DNA from: Dryocola sp051307055
GTDB lineage: Bacteria; Pseudomonadota; Gammaproteobacteria; Enterobacterales; Enterobacteriaceae
Assembly (NCBI RefSeq): GCF_051307055.1
Contig: NZ_CP149994.1
Coordinates: 310,001-374,000 of the forward strand
DNA: 64,000 nucleotides
Direction of reading: 5' to 3'
The notes under the pieces are model-generated. The model was not told the DNA's origin. It searched no databases and saw only the letters and a program-made list of their open reading frames with translations. Shown here in pieces: positions 23,569 to 30,817 of the stretch (position 1 is its first letter; the number at the start of each line of letters is the position of its first letter). A program made the position numbers and the translations under genes.

Positions 23569-25373
23569 TGCACAGTTCCGATCTGCTGTTTGCCGGAGTT
23601 TTATTTTTATTCGCGGCGGTCGTCACCGTTCCCATCGCCGCCCGTCTGGGCATTGGCGCGGTGCTGGGCTACCTGCTGGCGGGGATCGCTATCGGGCCCT
23701 GGGGCTTAGGCTTCATCAGTGACGTGGAGGAAATCCTTCACTTCTCTGAGATGGGCGTGGTGTTCCTGATGTTCATCATTGGGCTGGAGCTGAACCCTGC
23801 AAAACTCTGGACGCTACGGCGGTCGATCTTTGGCGTTGGCGCAGCGCAGGTCACCCTGAGCGCCGTTATCCTCGCCGGGCTGCTGATTCTGACAAAGTTC
23901 TCCTGGCAGGCCGCTGTGATTGGCGGTATCGGACTGGCGATGTCTTCGACCGCGATGGCGCTGCAACTGATGCGTGACAAGGGGATGAATCGTAACGAAG
24001 CAGGGCAGCTTGGGTTTTCCGTGCTGCTGTTTCAGGATCTGGCTGTTATTCCCGCTTTGGCGCTTGTGCCGCTGCTGGCGGGCAATGACAACGGCCACAC
24101 GGACTGGATAAAGGTCGGTTTTAAGGTGCTTGCTTTTGCCGGCATGCTGATTGGCGGACGTTATCTGCTGCGGCCGTTGTTCCGTTTTATTGCCGGTTCT
24201 GGCGTGCGTGAAGTCTTCACGGCTGCGGCGCTGCTGCTGGTGCTGGGATCGGCGCTGTTTATGGATCTGCTGGGGCTTTCCATGGCGCTGGGGACGTTTA
24301 TCGCGGGCGTGCTGCTGGCGGAAAGCGAATACCGGCACGAACTGGAAATCGCCATCGATCCGTTTAAGGGATTATTGCTGGGGCTGTTCTTTATCTCCGT
24401 TGGGATGGCGCTTAATCTGGGCGTGCTCTATACCCATTTATTATTCGTGCTCCTCGGCGTTATCTTGCTGGTGGCGGTGAAGTTCGGTGTGCTCTACGGC
24501 ATCTCTCATGTGTACGGTTTGCGCAGTTCTGAAAGGCTGCAGTTTTCCGGCGTGCTGAGCCAGGGCGGGGAGTTTGCTTTCGTTCTCTTTTCTACCGCCT
24601 CTTCGCAGAAGCTGTTTCAGGGCGATCAGATGCCGTTGCTGTTGGTTACGGTCACGCTCTCCATGATGACCACGCCACTATTAATGAAGGGTGTGGACGC
24701 CATTCTTGCGCGGCGTTTTAACAGCGATGAAGAGCCGGATGAGAAACCTTACGTTGAAGACGATCGTCCGCAGGTGATTATCGTTGGCTTCGGGCGTTTC
24801 GGACAGGTGATTGGCCGTCTTTTAATGGCCAATAAAATGCGCATCACGGTGCTGGAACGGGATATCAGCTCGGTTAGCCTGATGCGTAAATATGGCTATA
24901 AAGTTTATTACGGCGATGCGACAGAGCTTGAGCTGCTGCGCTCGGCGGGCGCCGAAGCGGCAAAATCTATCGTTATTACCTGTAACGCGCCGGAAGATAC
25001 GCTGAGGATTGTCCATCTGTGTCAACAACACTTTCCACATCTGGCGATTCTGGCGCGCGCCAGGGGGCGCGTCGAAGCGCATGAGCTGTTACAGGCGGGC
25101 GTGAAGCACTTTTCGCGCGAGACCTTTTCCAGCGCGCTGGAGTTGGGGCGCAAAACGTTGATGACGCTCGGTATGCATCCTCATCAGGCGCATCGCGCGC
25201 AGCTGCATTTTCGGCGTCTGGATATGAGCATGCTGCGTGAGCTTATGCCAATTCATACCGATACCGCGCAGATTTCCAGAGTGCGGGAGGCGCGTCGGGA
25301 GCTGGAAGAGATTTTTGAACGCGAAATGCAGCAGGAGCGTCGCCAGCTTGATGGCTGGGACGAATTTGAGTAG
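23568..25373 (+). CDS. kefB: Glutathione-regulated potassium-efflux protein KefB
   Basis: 601 residues, E. coli length. CPA2-type antiporter: about 12 membrane segments in the first ~385 residues with GVVFLMFIIGLELNP and the AMGT-like SMALGTFIAGVLLAES, then an RCK/TrkA-N domain with the Rossmann motif VGFGRFGQVIGR and a C-terminal tail. Releases K+ and acidifies the cell in the presence of glutathione adducts, protecting from electrophiles. Start at 23568 gives MHSSDLLFAG; the longer frame to 23439 lies inside kefG. Confidence 0.96.
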   Translation: MHSSDLLFAGVLFLFAAVVTVPIAARLGIGAVLGYLLAGIAIGPWGLGFISDVEEILHFSEMGVVFLMFIIGLELNPAKLWTLRRSIFGVGAAQVTLSAVILAGLLILTKFSWQAAVIGGIGLAMSSTAMALQLMRDKGMNRNEAGQLGFSVLLFQDLAVIPALALVPLLAGNDNGHTDWIKVGFKVLAFAGMLIGGRYLLRPLFRFIAGSGVREVFTAAALLLVLGSALFMDLLGLSMALGTFIAGVLLAESEYRHELEIAIDPFKGLLLGLFFISVGMALNLGVLYTHLLFVLLGVILLVAVKFGVLYGISHVYGLRSSERLQFSGVLSQGGEFAFVLFSTASSQKLFQGDQMPLLLVTVTLSMMTTPLLMKGVDAILARRFNSDEEPDEKPYVEDDRPQVIIVGFGRFGQVIGRLLMANKMRITVLERDISSVSLMRKYGYKVYYGDATELELLRSAGAEAAKSIVITCNAPEDTLRIVHLCQQHFPHLAILARARGRVEAHELLQAGVKHFSRETFSSALELGRKTLMTLGMHPHQAHRAQLHFRRLDMSMLRELMPIHTDTAQISRVREARRELEEIFEREMQQERRQLDGWDEFE

Positions 25374-25426
25374 CAAGCCGGGGCGTTGAAAAAACAAATC
25401 GTCAGACGGCAACGGTAATTAACCCA

Positions 25427-25506
25427 GGAAAATCAATTTATTGATTTTCGGCAGATAACCACAAAGAGGGGAAAACTACGCTTTTTCCCTCTTTGTCAGC
25501 AACTTC
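25427..25506 (-). repeat. ~80-bp two-hairpin interspersed repeat, copy B
   Basis: Reverse complement of this stretch aligns with 1439-1517 with one single-base gap and about 60 of 79 matches by eye. One hairpin has arms GAAAATCAA (25428-25436) and TTGATTTTC (25441-25449); the other has 15-base arms, 25461-25475 and 25482-25496, paired throughout with one G-T wobble around CTACGC. It begins 54 bases after kefB and ends 12 bases before the yheV start. Confidence 0.75.
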
Positions 25507-25517
25507 AGGTGAAGCCA

Positions 25518-25718
25518 ATGTCAGTGCGCAAGCGTTTTATTGCCGGGGCAGTGTGCCCTCAGTGCCAGGCGCAGGATTCTCTTGCGATGTGGCGCGAGAA
25601 TAATGTTGATATCGTTGAGTGCGTTAAGTGCGGACACCAGATGCGCGAAGCGGACAAAAAGCCCCGCGAACATACGCGGGAGCAGGAGCAGGTGATAGGC
25701 ATTTTTCATCCGGACTAG
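25518..25718 (+). CDS. yheV: YheV, small zinc-ribbon protein
   Basis: 66 residues from the ATG at 25518 (MSVRKRFIAGAVCPQCQAQD); an in-frame ATG three codons earlier is also possible. Same length as E. coli YheV. Two Cys pairs, CPQC and CVKC, form a predicted zinc ribbon. Function unknown. In E. coli it lies beside kefB, perhaps in the same transcript; here a long hairpin (repeat copy B) sits just ahead. Confidence 0.9.
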   Translation: MSVRKRFIAGAVCPQCQAQDSLAMWRENNVDIVECVKCGHQMREADKKPREHTREQEQVIGIFHPD

Positions 25719-25812
25719 CGAGATCCCCCGAGTTTTTTTAAGCTTAAGGGTACACCGGCGTCGATTTCCGCTACAATCGTCGCCAGTTTTTTTCCCACGC
25801 TCAGGAGATATC

Positions 25813-26397
25813 ATGAAAGTAGCAAAAGACCTGGTGGTCAGCCTGGCCTATCAGGTACGTACAGAAGACGGTGTATTGGTTGATGAGTCTCCGGTGAGTG
25901 CGCCGCTGGACTATCTGCATGGTCACGGCTCCCTGATTTCAGGGCTGGAAAACGCGCTTGAAGGTCACGTTGTTGGCGATCGTTTTGATGTGAGCGTCGG
26001 TGCTAACGACGCTTACGGTCAGTATGACGAAAACCTGGTACAACGCGTACCGAAAGACGTTTTTATGGGCGTTGACGAACTGCAGGTTGGCATGCGTTTC
26101 ATGGCGGAAACCGACCAGGGTCCGGTGCCGGTTGAAATCACGGAAGTTGAAGACGACCACGTTGTGGTTGACGGCAACCACATGCTGGCTGGCCAGAACC
26201 TGAGCTTCAACGTTGAAGTTATCGCGATTCGTGAAGCAACCGCTGAAGAGCTGGCCCATGGCCACGTTCACGGCGAACACGATCATCACCACGAACACGG
26301 TGACGGTTGCTGTGGTGGTCACGGCCACGATCACGACCACGATCATGACCACGGTAAAGGTGGCTGTGGCGGCAACGGCGGCTGCGGTTGCCACTAA
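25813..26397 (+). CDS. slyD: FKBP-type peptidyl-prolyl isomerase SlyD
   Basis: 194 residues (E. coli 196). The split FKBP domain (about 1-69 and 121-140) surrounds an insert-in-flap chaperone domain; the C-terminal ~45 residues are a metal-binding tail of repeated Asp-His pairs and Cys-Gly pairs (HDHDHDHDHG, GDGCCGG). Isomerase and chaperone, nickel donor for hydrogenase maturation, and host factor for phiX174 lysis. A TACAAT at 25772-25777 may be its -10. Followed by a terminator shared with slyX. Confidence 0.96.
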   Translation: MKVAKDLVVSLAYQVRTEDGVLVDESPVSAPLDYLHGHGSLISGLENALEGHVVGDRFDVSVGANDAYGQYDENLVQRVPKDVFMGVDELQVGMRFMAETDQGPVPVEITEVEDDHVVVDGNHMLAGQNLSFNVEVIAIREATAEELAHGHVHGEHDHHHEHGDGCCGGHGHDHDHDHDHGKGGCGGNGGCGCH

Positions 26398-26413
26398 GCT
26401 TTAGATAAGCGAT

Positions 26414-26443
26414 AAAAAAGGCGTGTCCCGGACACGCCTTTTT
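26414..26443. terminator. Bidirectional terminator between slyD and slyX
   Basis: Stem GGCGTGTCC / GGACACGCC with A-run on the left and T-run on the right; serves slyD (+) and the converging slyX (-). Confidence 0.88.
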
Positions 26444-26444
26444 C

Positions 26445-26663
26445 TTAGTAGTGCGGAGGCGGCGTCTCCTCGGCCTGGGAAGCAATCATTGAAGGCTGAC
26501 TGGCTTTTAATTTTTCCACCAGCAAACGAAAATGCTCGCGCAGTTTTACCATCTCCAGTTCGTGAGCCGTTACCGTCTGATTTAACTCTTCTATGGTTAT
26601 CTCCTGGAAAGCGAGACGACTCTCAAGCTCTTCCAGCCGTTGTTCGGTCGATTTTTGTTGCAT
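26445..26663 (-). CDS. slyX: SlyX, small coiled-coil protein
   Basis: 72 residues, the same length as E. coli SlyX, with the conserved ELESRLAFQEITIEELN stretch and the C-terminal QAEETPPPHY. Heptad pattern predicts a coiled coil. Function unknown; named for its place next to slyD. Divergent from fkpA. Confidence 0.93.
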   Translation of the reverse strand: MQQKSTEQRLEELESRLAFQEITIEELNQTVTAHELEMVKLREHFRLLVEKLKASQPSMIASQAEETPPPHY

Positions 26664-26749
26664 GGCTTACCTCTTTGGCCTGCAGATGGGCGATTTCCCG
26701 CGATTCTACTGAAAATTACCTCTGGTTACAGCGCCATTTGGCCCTTCAC

Positions 26750-26777
26750 GAAACTTCTTTATACAAAAAGAGTCTGA
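26750..26777 (+). promoter_or_regulatory. Sigma-E-type promoter of fkpA
   Basis: GAAACTT at 26750-26756 and TCTGA at 26773-26777, 16 bases apart, fit the RpoE consensus GGAACTT-N15/16-TCTGA. It is 113 bases before the fkpA start. fkpA is a known sigma-E gene in E. coli, which supports the call. Confidence 0.75.
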
Positions 26778-26889
26778 ATTTGACTCGATAACGAGCGCAG
26801 AGATTGTGTAGATTTCTCCCGCGACGTTATAGTACGTCTCTTAGTTGAAAATAACCTTGGGGTTAGAGGCCCCGGCCCTGGAGAAATGG

Positions 26890-27708
26890 ATGAAATCATT
26901 GTTTAAAGTAACGCTTCTGGCGGCCACGATGGCTGTTGCCCTGAGCGCTCCGGCGTTTGCTGCTCCGGCCGCTGCCGCAAAAGATACCGCTGCTGCGCCT
27001 GCCAGCAACGCGGCATTCAAAAATGACGATCAGAAGTCTGCGTATGCGCTGGGTGCTTCGCTTGGTCGTTACATGGAAAATTCCCTGAAAGAACAAGAAA
27101 AACTGGGCATCACTCTGGATAAAACCCAGCTTATCGCCGGCGTTCAGGACGCGTTTGCTGATAAGAGCAAGCTGTCTGACCAGGAAATTGAGCAAACTCT
27201 GCAGGCGTTTGAAGCCCGCGTGAAGGCCTCCGCCCAGGCGAAAATGGAAAAAGATGCGAAAGAAAATGCGGATAAAGGCAAAGCCTTCCGTGACGCATTC
27301 GCAAAAGAAAAAGGTGTGAAAACCTCTTCTACCGGTCTGCTGTACAAAGTAGACAAAGAAGGCACCGGCGATGCGCCGAAAGACAGCGACACCGTAGTGG
27401 TAAACTACAAAGGTACGCTGATCGACGGTAAAGAGTTCGACAACTCCTACACCCGCGGCGAGCCGCTCTCCTTCCGTCTTGACGGTGTGATCCCAGGCTG
27501 GACCGAAGGCCTGAAAAACATCAAAAAAGGCGGCAAAATCAAGATGGTTATCCCACCAGAGCTGGCCTACGGCAAAACGGGCGTTCCGGGAATTCCTGCG
27601 AACTCTACGCTGGTCTTTGACGTAGAGCTGCTGGATATCAAACCGGCTCCTAAAGCTGACGCCAAACCGGACGTTGCTGCTGAAGCAGAAGCTGCCAAAA
27701 GCAAGTAA
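26890..27708 (+). CDS. fkpA: Periplasmic FKBP-type peptidyl-prolyl isomerase FkpA
   Basis: 272 residues from the ATG at 26890 (E. coli 270). Signal peptide of 24 residues (MKSLFKVTLLAATMA..APAFA|AP), an alpha-helical dimerisation domain (about 40-140), then the FKBP domain (VVVNYKGTLIDGKEFDNSY, GVIPGWTEGLKNIKKGGK). General periplasmic chaperone/isomerase of the envelope stress response. The start at 26845 is non-ATG and would destroy the signal peptide. Confidence 0.96.
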   Translation: MKSLFKVTLLAATMAVALSAPAFAAPAAAAKDTAAAPASNAAFKNDDQKSAYALGASLGRYMENSLKEQEKLGITLDKTQLIAGVQDAFADKSKLSDQEIEQTLQAFEARVKASAQAKMEKDAKENADKGKAFRDAFAKEKGVKTSSTGLLYKVDKEGTGDAPKDSDTVVVNYKGTLIDGKEFDNSYTRGEPLSFRLDGVIPGWTEGLKNIKKGGKIKMVIPPELAYGKTGVPGIPANSTLVFDVELLDIKPAPKADAKPDVAAEAEAAKSK

Positions 27709-27717
27709 TCAGTGATG

Positions 27718-27747
27718 AACCGCCGCCTCAGGGGCGGCGGTTTTTTA
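27718..27747 (+). terminator. fkpA terminator
   Basis: Stem CCGCCGCC / GGCGGCGG followed by six T, ten bases after the fkpA stop. Confidence 0.92.
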
Positions 27748-27888
27748 TTTGTAGCGGCATATAATAATAAAGACTGGAAAGCGGGTCTTACGGTGTATTA
27801 CCTTATCGGTCAGCGTTTCAACTGAGTTTGAGTCTGCCCTGACACCACTAAAGCGCGACAGGCTCTCTGTAGAGGGTGGTATTTTTAA

Positions 27889-28617
27889 ATGTCCAATTCG
27901 CTTTTAACCAACGAAACCAGTGAACTTGATTTACTGGATCAGCGTCCCTTTGAACAAACCGACTTCGAAATATTAAAATCCTATGAAGCGGTCGTCGATG
28001 GGCTGGCAATGCTGATTGGTTCCCACTGCGAAATCGTGCTGCATTCCCTTCAGGATTTGAAGTGTTCAGCAATTCGTATTGCAAACGGTGAACACACCGG
28101 GCGAAAAATTGGTTCTCCGATTACCGATTTGGCTCTGCGCATGCTCCACGATATGACCGGCGCGGACAGCAGCGTATCTAAGTGCTACTTTACGCGCGCT
28201 AAAAGCGGCGTGCTGATGAAATCCGTTACTATCGCCATTCGCAATCGAGACCAGCGTGTGATTGGTCTTTTGTGCATCAACATGAACCTTGATGTACCTT
28301 TCTCGCAGATTATGTCGACCTTTATCCCGCCAGAAACGCAGGATCAGGAAGTGCCGTCTTCGGTCAACTTCGCCTCCTCCGTTGAAGACCTGGTGATGCA
28401 GACGCTGGAATTCACCATCGAAGAGGTGAACGCCGATCGCAACGTCTCCAACAACGCTAAGAATCGCCAGATTGTTCTCAACCTGTATGAAAAGGGCATC
28501 TTCGATATTAAAGATGCCATCAACCAGGTGGCGGACCGTCTGAACATCTCTAAGCACACGGTCTATCTCTATATTCGCCAGTTTAAAAACGGTGATTTCC
28601 TGGGGCAGGAAAAGTAA
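27889..28617 (+). CDS. yheO: YheO, PAS-like/HTH DNA-binding protein
   Basis: 242 residues (E. coli 240). N-terminal YheO-like PAS domain (about 30-140; HCEIVLHSLQDL, IGSPITDLALRML) and a C-terminal helix-turn-helix (ADRLNISKHTVYLYIRQFK). Predicted transcription regulator of unknown targets. The stop is directly followed by the tusD ATG, so it leads the tusDCB unit. Confidence 0.93.
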   Translation: MSNSLLTNETSELDLLDQRPFEQTDFEILKSYEAVVDGLAMLIGSHCEIVLHSLQDLKCSAIRIANGEHTGRKIGSPITDLALRMLHDMTGADSSVSKCYFTRAKSGVLMKSVTIAIRNRDQRVIGLLCINMNLDVPFSQIMSTFIPPETQDQEVPSSVNFASSVEDLVMQTLEFTIEEVNADRNVSNNAKNRQIVLNLYEKGIFDIKDAINQVADRLNISKHTVYLYIRQFKNGDFLGQEK

Positions 28618-29004
28618 ATGCGTTTTGCCATGATGGTGACCGGCCCGGCTTATGGGACGCAACAGGCGAGCAGCGCGTTGCAGTTTGCCCGGGCTGTCAT
28701 TGACGAGGGGCACGCCTTAAGCAGCGTTTTTTTCTATCGTGAAGGCGTACTTAATGCTAATGCGCTTACCGCGCCTGCGAGCGACGAAGTCGATCTGGTG
28801 CGGGCCTGGCAAGAGCTTCACGAGAGGCATGGCGTAGAGCTGCATATTTGCGTCGCTGCGGCATTGCGCCGTGGCGTGCTCGACGACGCCGAGGCAAAAC
28901 AGCACGCGCTGACCGCAGGCAACCTCCAGGCCGGTTTTACCCTGAGCGGGCTGGGCGCGCTGGCGGAAGCTTCGCTTACCTGTGAAAGGATGGTGCAGTT
29001 CTGA
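28618..29004 (+). CDS. tusD: Sulfurtransferase complex subunit TusD
   Basis: 128 residues, E. coli length. DsrE-like fold; the sulfur-accepting C78 is present in ELHICVAAALRRG. In the TusBCD hexamer it takes persulfide sulfur from TusA and passes it to TusE for 2-thiolation of wobble uridine in tRNA-Lys, -Glu and -Gln by MnmA. Its stop overlaps the tusC start by one base. Confidence 0.95.
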   Translation: MRFAMMVTGPAYGTQQASSALQFARAVIDEGHALSSVFFYREGVLNANALTAPASDEVDLVRAWQELHERHGVELHICVAAALRRGVLDDAEAKQHALTAGNLQAGFTLSGLGALAEASLTCERMVQF

Positions 29005-29363
29005 TGAAGCGCGTTGCCTTTGTATTTAAATCCGCTCCGCACGGTACTTCGGCAGGGCGTGAAGGGCTGGATGCCTTGCTCGCCGCTTCCGCGTTATCTG
29101 AAGACATCGGCGTTTTCTTCGTCGGTGACGGCGTGTTTCAGATTGTGCCAGGCCAGCAGCCCGATAAAATCCTTTCCCGTGATTACATCGCAACGTTCCG
29201 CGTGCTGCCGCTCTACGATATCGAGCAGTGCTATCTTTGCGCTGCATCTGCGCGCGAGCGTGGGTTATCTGAAAACGGCGCCTGGGTCGTGAATGTAACC
29301 TCTCTGGCCCCGGATGCGCTGCGGGAAACGCTGCATCAGTTTGATACAATACTGACTTTCTGA
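29004..29363 (+). CDS. tusC: Sulfurtransferase complex subunit TusC
   Basis: 119 residues, E. coli length, DsrF-like. Structural partner in the TusBCD sulfur relay (SAPHGTSAGREGLDALLAASA; ENGAWVVNVTSL). Lies between tusD and tusB with no room for a promoter. Confidence 0.95.
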   Translation: MKRVAFVFKSAPHGTSAGREGLDALLAASALSEDIGVFFVGDGVFQIVPGQQPDKILSRDYIATFRVLPLYDIEQCYLCAASARERGLSENGAWVVNVTSLAPDALRETLHQFDTILTF

Positions 29364-29370
29364 GGCGCTC

Positions 29371-29658
29371 ATGCTGCATATTTTACGCCACTCGCCTTTT
29401 AACGCCGATCTTGATGCGCTCCTGCGCTGTATGGATGCAGGAGATGATTTGCTGCTGCTGCAGGATGGAGTAGTTGCTGCGATAAAGGGTAGCCGTTACC
29501 TTGAATTGCTGCTCGCAGCCCCCATATCTGTCAGCGCTCTGCAAGAAGATCTCGAAGCACGCGGCCTGGCTGCTCAAATTTCATCCAAAATCGACGCGGT
29601 CAGCTATAATGATTTCGTCAGATTGACGGTTAAACACGAACGGCAGATAACCTGGTAG
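29371..29658 (+). CDS. tusB: Sulfurtransferase complex subunit TusB
   Basis: 95 residues, E. coli length, DsrH-like. MLHILRHSPFNADLDALLRCM start; completes TusBCD. Followed after 21 bases by the str-operon promoter. Confidence 0.94.
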   Translation: MLHILRHSPFNADLDALLRCMDAGDDLLLLQDGVVAAIKGSRYLELLLAAPISVSALQEDLEARGLAAQISSKIDAVSYNDFVRLTVKHERQITW

Positions 29659-29679
29659 ACCAGGATCGCTGTATATTTC

Positions 29680-29708
29680 TTGACACCTTTTCGGCTCAGC
29701 CCTAAAAT
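29680..29708 (+). promoter_or_regulatory. str operon promoter
   Basis: TTGACA (29680-29685), 17-base spacer, TAAAAT (29703-29708). Nearly the same as the mapped E. coli rpsL promoter, giving a leader of about 65 bases. Confidence 0.92.
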
Positions 29709-29782
29709 TCTGCGTCCTCATATTATATGAGGCCGTTTTATTACGTGTTTACGAAGCAAAAGCTAAAACCAGGAGCTATTTA

Positions 29783-30157
29783 ATGGCAACAGTTAACCAG
29801 CTGGTTCGCAAACCACGCGCACGCAAAGTTGCAAAGAGCAACGTGCCTGCGCTGGAAGCCTGCCCGCAAAAACGTGGTGTATGTACTCGTGTATATACCA
29901 CCACTCCAAAAAAACCGAACTCCGCACTGCGTAAAGTTTGCCGTGTTCGTCTGACTAACGGTTTTGAAGTTACCTCCTACATCGGTGGTGAAGGTCACAA
30001 CCTGCAGGAGCACTCAGTGATCCTGATTCGTGGTGGTCGTGTTAAAGACTTGCCAGGTGTTCGTTACCACACCGTTCGTGGTGCACTTGACTGCTCCGGC
30101 GTTAAAGACCGTAAGCAATCTCGTTCTAAGTACGGCGTGAAGCGTCCTAAGGCTTAA
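29783..30157 (+). CDS. rpsL: 30S ribosomal protein S12
   Basis: 124 residues, essentially the E. coli sequence. Decoding-centre protein. The residues mutated in streptomycin resistance, Lys in TTPKKPNSALRK (K43 counting Met) and K88 in RVKDLPG, are wild type; D89 is the methylthiolation site. First gene of the str operon. Confidence 0.98.
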   Translation: MATVNQLVRKPRARKVAKSNVPALEACPQKRGVCTRVYTTTPKKPNSALRKVCRVRLTNGFEVTSYIGGEGHNLQEHSVILIRGGRVKDLPGVRYHTVRGALDCSGVKDRKQSRSKYGVKRPKA

Positions 30158-30253
30158 TGGTTCTCCGTTAAGTAAGGCCAAACGTTTTAAATTAATGTCA
30201 AAACTAAACTCTTTGAGTTTTGGACAATCCTGAATTAACAACGGAGTATTTCC
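30158..30253 (+). promoter_or_regulatory. rpsL-rpsG intercistronic region (S7 autoregulation site)
   Basis: 96 bases that can fold: CTCCGTTA near 30163 pairs with TAACAACGGAG near 30235, closing a structure that includes an AAAACT..AGTTTT helix. In E. coli ribosomal protein S7 binds this region and represses rpsG and downstream translation. The layout is conserved here; binding itself is inferred. Confidence 0.65.
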
Positions 30254-30724
30254 ATGCCACGTCGTCGCGTCATTGGTCAACGTAAAATTCTGCCGGATCC
30301 TAAGTTCGGATCAGAACTGCTGGCCAAATTTGTAAACATCCTGATGGTAGATGGTAAAAAATCTACTGCAGAAGCAATCGTCTATACCGCGCTGGAGACC
30401 CTGGCTCAGCGTTCTGGTAAAAACGAACTGGAAGCTTTCGAAGTCGCTCTGGACAACGTTCGTCCGACTGTCGAAGTTAAGTCCCGCCGCGTAGGTGGTT
30501 CTACTTATCAGGTTCCAGTAGAAGTCCGTCCGGTTCGTCGTAATGCCCTGGCAATGCGTTGGATCGTAGAAGCTGCTCGTAAACGCGGTGATAAATCCAT
30601 GGCTCTTCGCCTGGCGAACGAACTTTCTGATGCTGCAGAGAACAAAGGTACTGCAGTTAAGAAACGTGAAGACGTTCACCGTATGGCTGAAGCCAACAAG
30701 GCGTTCGCTCACTACCGTTGGTAA
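30254..30724 (+). CDS. rpsG: 30S ribosomal protein S7
   Basis: 156 residues, primary 16S-binding protein of the 30S head. This is the short form found in most enterobacteria; E. coli K-12 has a 179-residue form through loss of the stop. Ends FAHYRW. Probable repressor of its own operon. Confidence 0.98.
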   Translation: MPRRRVIGQRKILPDPKFGSELLAKFVNILMVDGKKSTAEAIVYTALETLAQRSGKNELEAFEVALDNVRPTVEVKSRRVGGSTYQVPVEVRPVRRNALAMRWIVEAARKRGDKSMALRLANELSDAAENKGTAVKKREDVHRMAEANKAFAHYRW

Positions 30725-30817
30725 TCCCTTCGGAGTGTTAGTCACCAGGCGGGCGCTTCATAAAAGCTGCCCGCTTTGGGTTACTTAATTGAACGTCCCA
30801 GGATATAGAGGAATCAA

